Source: Bimuria novae-zelandiae CBS 107.79 (taxonomy: Eukaryota > Ascomycota > Dothideomycetes > Pleosporales > Didymosphaeriaceae). From it: 64,000 bases of DNA. Below are positions 59,884 to 64,000 of this stretch, one piece after another. The position numbers were made by a program, and so were the translations under genes. The DNA lies in the NCBI GenBank assembly GCA_010015655.1, contig ML976669.1, forward strand, positions 870,230-934,229, written 5' to 3'. Numbering within the stretch: the stretch's first letter is position 1; each line of letters begins with the position of its first letter. The notes beneath the pieces are model-generated. The model worked only from the letters and a program-made list of their open reading frames with translations, searched no databases and was not told where the DNA came from.

Positions 59884-61212
59884 ATGAATGTAGAAAGCTG
59901 TATTCAACTACACAATGCTATTGCTGCGCACGCACTACGCAACCGTCCTCGCGATCACCAACACAGAGTTCAGCGCAACTGGTTCGCCGCGCACAACCTC
60001 GATCCATCGTCGCCAAGCCTCGACTTCGCTATCGACGACAACCTAAGAACGTTTCTTGAGGGGATTGAAGTCATAGTTCTGGAAGAGCATCAACATTCTG
60101 CCTTCACTCCTTTCCTTGTCGGCATCGCTGGACCCGATGAGCTGCGGCCTCAACAATGGGAAGATTGCGACGATTATGACGACGAAATTATTCTCCTGTA
60201 CAAGAGCTCGAGCTTGAATTATAAAACAGGTGGATTGGTACTGAGTCTAGCTACGCACAAGTCTGTTGTGTGAGTGATATTTATGAAAGCCCTCGCGAGT
60301 GTCTATGGGGCGATCTTGACAAGGTTATATGCGGTGTATCAACGCTGGGAAATTCGTTCTAGATGCAGAGCAAATAGGAAGCTAAAGAGGGGAAGAATTT
60401 ACTGCGGGAGAATTAGGTTTAGCGCTGGAGTTGTGGGACAATCTGATTGCTTCCATTGCAGCGAAATTGCCTCCGTTGACGGCTGAAGCGAGTCGTCAGC
60501 CGGAGAGTGACGGCCCAGCCCTTATACCCAACCGCATTCTTGACTTGTACCCCGCCATACCGCTATTTGCTCGCGCATTTCTATCTCGGGCGAAGAAACC
60601 GACTCTCAGGTATATTGCGCCACAGCTACAGGTTCCTGACGAGGACTTCATCCACCGGGTGGGAGCAGCACTCCAGGAGAGAGATCCTACTGCTTCTCTC
60701 GCTACCCCGATGCATAAAATAATCGACTGCCCTCGGTTTCTGCTATTCCCATGGCGCGTTCCAGGCATTCCTTTGCTCTCACAAGATGATAAAGACCATT
60801 GGCGGCTGCCCGGCGGGCGTTCCCACATCCTTGATAATCGCGCCGGGTTGTATCTCACTCCTGATATCATCCATGCACATGCTAGCACATTACTTCTGCA
60901 TTCTCAATTGGCGAAAACGGTCATGTGCTGACAGGGGACGGCTCTACCGTCGAGCGACCTGGTCAAGACGTCATATACCGGCATGGCATGTGCAAACCGT
61001 TCATACCTGATCACGGAACGCCCTTAGCTGCGATACTAGTCAACTGGTGGGAGCAGGTTGAGAACAATGACTGGACTGTGGATGAGCATGGTGTCGCTGG
61101 GGGTGAGGAGGTGTGGAGAAAAGCTGACACTGAAGAAGACGCCGAAGACTTTAAGCCTGAATGGGTCTGCTTTGATAGCATTTTGCCAGTCTCATACACA
61201 ACTGTAATCTAG
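59884..61212 (+). pseudogene. Unrecognised gene with broken frames at the TE border
   Basis: Three consecutive frames look like one gene. 59884-60269 begins MNVESCIQLHNAIAAHALR. About 60388-60931 includes GEEFTAGELGLALELWDNLI, LYPAIPLFARAFLSRAKKPT and CPRFLLFPWRVPGIPLL. About 60915-61212 includes GHVLTGDGSTVERPGQDVIY and WVCFDSILPVSYTTVI. A 118-bp intron 60270-60387 (GTGAGT...AAAG) keeps frame and hides a TAA at 60383-60385, but the acceptor is weak. At about 60905-60925 the frame changes in an AAAA run with no in-frame intron visible, so a one-base indel is likely. I do not recognise the family; no signal peptide or membrane helix. Confidence 0.5.
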
Positions 61213-61725
61213 TTGCTGTATTTGCTGCCTCATCCTATACAATCACTGTATCTATACAGTGAATCCATATCGACTACGATGTCAATGCGGAAATCGTGAT
61301 CTGAGATAGTAATAACCCGTCCTGCCCTCTCAACCCTCGAAACAGCCGCAGATTAGCCTAGGGAGAATTAACGTAGTTTAGTTAGTTCTATCGGGTGGGA
61401 GAGGCGGCGTCTCCAATTCTGTAAGACTGCGCGGAAATATCATGTCACAAAAGTATAGAAAATGTGCGAATCGAACCTTGCCAAAGTAAAGTATTTATTT
61501 AAGCTTTGTAAATGTTAATCATTGCACCGTACACTTCGCTGGCAGACCACAGGGTCCGCTCTTGCTATGCTCGCCCTCTTGCGGGTCCGCCTGACGTGTT
61601 ACCGCACCCTGCGCTCCATTCCCAGTCCCAGCGGCAGCTCCAGCTCCATCCGCTTTCTCTCCCGAATTCTCAATCTTCGCACCTGTCCCAGCCAACGTCT
61701 CCTTCTTATCCTCGCTACCATCTAG
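61213..61725. other. Intergenic
   Basis: No gene is supported. It holds the 3' flanks of the convergent genes on each side. Confidence 0.5.
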
Positions 61726-62478
61726 TCACTTAAAGGACTTGGAGACCGTCTCGTAGAACGTCCGCCCCTGGATGGTAGCAATCTCAAGCTCCTTTGCGGA
61801 AGGCTGGCGCGAGCCATCTGCACCCGCGAAGGTGCCGGCACCCCATGGAGACCCGCCGCGGACCTCGCCCAGGTCAGACAGCTGAGCTGCAAGGCTATCA
61901 GATACTGATCTTGTAGACTAAACGAGGGCTTACTTACCAAAGGCATGCTTATACCCGAACGGCACAAAGATGATTCCCTGGTGCACAAGCGTGCTCATCG
62001 ACGCAATGACAGTGCTCTCTTGTCCTCCACCCTGACTACCAGTGGACACGAACACGCCCGCGAACTTGCCGTGGTAAGCACCAGTGGCCCACTGCTTGCC
62101 TGCGCGGTCCCAGAAGGCCTTCCACTGTGCGGGGAAGTTGCCGTAACGGGTGGGAATACCTAGGAGGAAGGCATCGAATTCCTCGAGCTGTGCGGGGTCG
62201 GAGAGGACCTTGACATCTGTAGGCTTCGGAGGCGCGTGCATCTTGGCGAGAATGTCGTCGGAGAGGGTCTCTTCGACCTGGAAGAGCGTCACGGAGCCGC
62301 CGGCCTCTTCAATGCCTTTCTTCTCAGCTTCGGCCTGGTGTTGGGTGTTAGCAGGAGTTCATGTACTCCTGAGCTGCGCGAACGGCGGGGAAAGATCGTG
62401 AAAAGAAATTGTCCTACATACCATAGCTCGGATGTGGCCGTACATCGAGTAATACACGATGGCAATCTTGGGAGCCAT
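61726..62478 (-). CDS. Flavodoxin-fold NAD(P)H:quinone oxidoreductase (WrbA / YCP4 / Alt a 7 type)
   Basis: An FMN-binding enzyme that would reduce quinones by two electrons; homologues include yeast Ycp4/Pst2 and the Alternaria minor allergen Alt a 7. Three exons: 62422-62478, 61938-62334 and 61726-61886, with introns 62335-62421 (GTATGT...CACCAG) and 61887-61937 (GTAAGT...TTGCAG); 204 aa. The start [19 protein letters not shown] carries the flavodoxin phosphate loop (YSMYGHI). Later blocks are [48 protein letters not shown], and the C-terminal [20 protein letters not shown], which is diagnostic of the family. Intact. Confidence 0.92.
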
Positions 62479-63578
62479 GATGAAAGAGGGAGATGTGCAG
62501 GTTGCCAAAAATGCAGGAGATTTGAGAGTTGCAACAACAGCGATATCAGCCACTCACCCCGCAGGCTGCTTCCTATCTATATACCTTTCCCAGAAGCTTC
62601 CAGACTACACCGCGTACTATCCACTCCACCTTTTACGAAGAAGTGCCGATTGGTCAATTCCCCCGAATCGCAGATTCTCAAGCTTTCTTCCCCTCGCGAA
62701 GCCTCACAGACTAAACCCTCTCAGTGCTGGTTTCTTAGCTAATTGCCCGTCTACACTGTGAAGTGCCGGATCAACTAACGTTATTCGGCTTGAGATGGCC
62801 GTGGTGCTGCAAGGAACATCATAGCTCCATTAGGTCACCATTGGTAATGCTGCAAAATGCACAAGTGGATCGCGGGGCCCAAGTGCGGGTCACGGAAAGA
62901 AAGTGACCCGACAACCTGCCCTTTGTAAGATGTTATTCAGCAACTAGGAAGAACAACGAGCGAATGCGGAATTGCTGCGCTCGAAAATGGCACGAGGAAT
63001 TTCAGAAAGTGCAAATTGTTCATCGGGACTGGACTTGTATTAAGATGCAATGTGTAAGCGGTGACGCACCTCGACGTGCCTGGCGCTTTACCGCAAAGGG
63101 TATCGGGACGACTGAGAATAGGAAAGCCCTGGAGGCAAGCGAGTTCAGCAAGAGTACTCTCTCATGTAAAGTCGTAGCCAGCGTGTTACTCCAGGATGGG
63201 CAATGCAATAGCAGACTTTCAGTTTTGCGCGAGAGGTACTGCATTCACAACATTTGAAGTGAGTGTCAAGCTCATTGAATTGTATTACATTGCATTGCCT
63301 GCCAACCTATCCAGATCGGCAGCTGGGAACTATTTTTTCGAAAGTAGGCGAACCTGCCACATCAACATTTTTAGCAAAACCGATCCCATGCCAAGGAAAA
63401 TCCGCAGGAAAACTTTTTTTAATCATGCAGAGCCGCTTTATTGCGGTGGCGTGCCAAGCCTGGTAGTCCAACTCCAAGCTCCTCGCTAATGCAATGGATC
63501 GTGAATCGTAAGATGATAATCGTGGTACAAAATATTACGAGAAAGGAAATAGGCCGTTGATCGTTCATGCATCGAGAA
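62479..63578. other. Intergenic, 1.1 kb
   Basis: Contains the promoter of the quinone reductase gene and one copy of the 53-bp dispersed repeat. No gene is supported; short ORFs lack family features. Confidence 0.5.
63183..63235. repeat. 53-bp dispersed repeat, copy 2
   Basis: Matches 8138-8190 in the same orientation, about 85% identical over equal length. Confidence 0.7.
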
Positions 63579-64000
63579 TCAAGTCGAAATAGAAAGGAAA
63601 CGGCGTCGAACACCGGTCAAGAAATCGGCTTCGTCCATACTTTGGAATGGTCCTTCCTCCTCTTTCTCGTACAGACCAGTAGAGCCGTAAGGCCCTTTGC
63701 CGCTGGAGTTGAGGAAACTGGGCCACGAGCTATCGGAAGACATTTGGGCGAGAGAAAAGTCGCCATGCACCAGCTTTAAGCCGGGTTCGAATATGCAATC
63801 AGCGAAGAACAGTTCTACGTATAGCTCCTTGGGAATGACGCTAGCGGTCTTGCGGTCAATGAACTTGCGAGACTCTTGGAGCAGTTTTTCAAGAGCCGTG
63901 ACAGCTTCTTGGGTTGAACGACCGTCTTCGTGACCGCAGAGGTGCAGTGCGCGCACTTGAAGATCGCCGTTGAACTTAGCGTTCGGATCAGAGAACAGGT
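63579..64000 (-). CDS. Unrecognised protein, C-terminal part (5' partial)
   Basis: The minus-strand frame is open from the window edge to the stop at 63579-63581. It reads LFSDPNAKFNGDLQVRALHL, CGHEDGRSTQEAVTALEKLL, then ELYVELFFADCIFEPGLKLV, with a Ser/Gly- and acid-rich tail ending RRRFLSIST. About 140 residues are visible. The composition is that of a real cytoplasmic protein, but I do not recognise the family. Confidence 0.6.
   Translation of the reverse strand, partial: LFSDPNAKFNGDLQVRALHLCGHEDGRSTQEAVTALEKLLQESRKFIDRKTASVIPKELYVELFFADCIFEPGLKLVHGDFSLAQMSSDSSWPSFLNSSGKGPYGSTGLYEKEEEGPFQSMDEADFLTGVRRRFLSIST

Overview
The window looks like filamentous ascomycete (Pezizomycotina) nuclear DNA, most likely Dothideomycetes; the species is not identified. 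The evidence is short GT-AG introns of about 50-90 bp, fungal housekeeping genes, and long AT-rich blocks full of TAA/TAG-riddled retrotransposons, where the differences I compared between element copies are mostly C-to-T and G-to-A, as repeat-induced point mutation (RIP) produces. The layout is two-speed: balanced-GC gene-bearing DNA interrupted by two RIP-degraded blocks (about 9.5-20.8 kb and 27.2-59.7 kb).

Left gene block (1-9.5 kb): the 3' part of RPN10 (proteasome ubiquitin receptor), TRS23/TRAPPC4 (minus; start codon apparently split by an intron), a two-UBC-domain E2 of the UBE2Z type, ERG26 (sterol C-3 dehydrogenase, minus), and a UBE3D-like E2-binding protein divergent from ERG26. 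From 7.6 to 9.5 kb I see no gene I can support.

First TE block (9,479-20,826): the tail of a pogo-like DNA transposon; a complete minus-strand Ty3/gypsy chromovirus (element A, 10,208-17,392, 173-bp LTRs, target duplication CTGAC) with a chromodomain and an extra plus-strand reading frame antisense to its own pol; then a gypsy element with a 5' LTR that breaks off inside reverse transcriptase.

GC-balanced island (20.8-27.2 kb) between the TE blocks: a small secreted-peptide precursor with a signal peptide and nine copies of a GGSRQSF core separated by K(A/T)R-EAEA-like spacers (possible pheromone-like, RiPP or effector precursor); an apparently un-RIPped Tc1/mariner element with perfect 65-bp inverted repeats and an assembly gap inside its transposase; and a DUF3176-type membrane glycoprotein gene with an in-frame TGA.

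Second TE block (27.2-59.7 kb): a four-level nest. A pogo transposon is split by gypsy element G2 (27,618-42,011, TSD ATCTT). G2 carries a reversed solo LTR (TSD AAAGA) and a copia element C1 (32,669-39,952, TSD GGCTC). C1 is itself invaded by a 1.09-kb miniature LTR element (34,113-35,203, TSD AGACA). Further right lie a truncated second copy of element A, an LTR fragment, a second pogo-family transposon with TA duplications, and gypsy element G3, which carries a solo LTR (TSD TAGAG) and a nested copia element C2 (TSD TTTTA). All three gypsy families seem to keep an antisense reading frame between pol and the 3' LTR.

Right gene block (59.9-64 kb): an unrecognised gene with broken frames at the TE border, a YCP4/Alt a 7-type flavodoxin-fold quinone reductase (minus), and the 3' end of an unrecognised minus-strand gene running off the window. 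No rRNA, convincing tRNA or CRISPR array was found. All calls were made by reading the sequence, without database searches.
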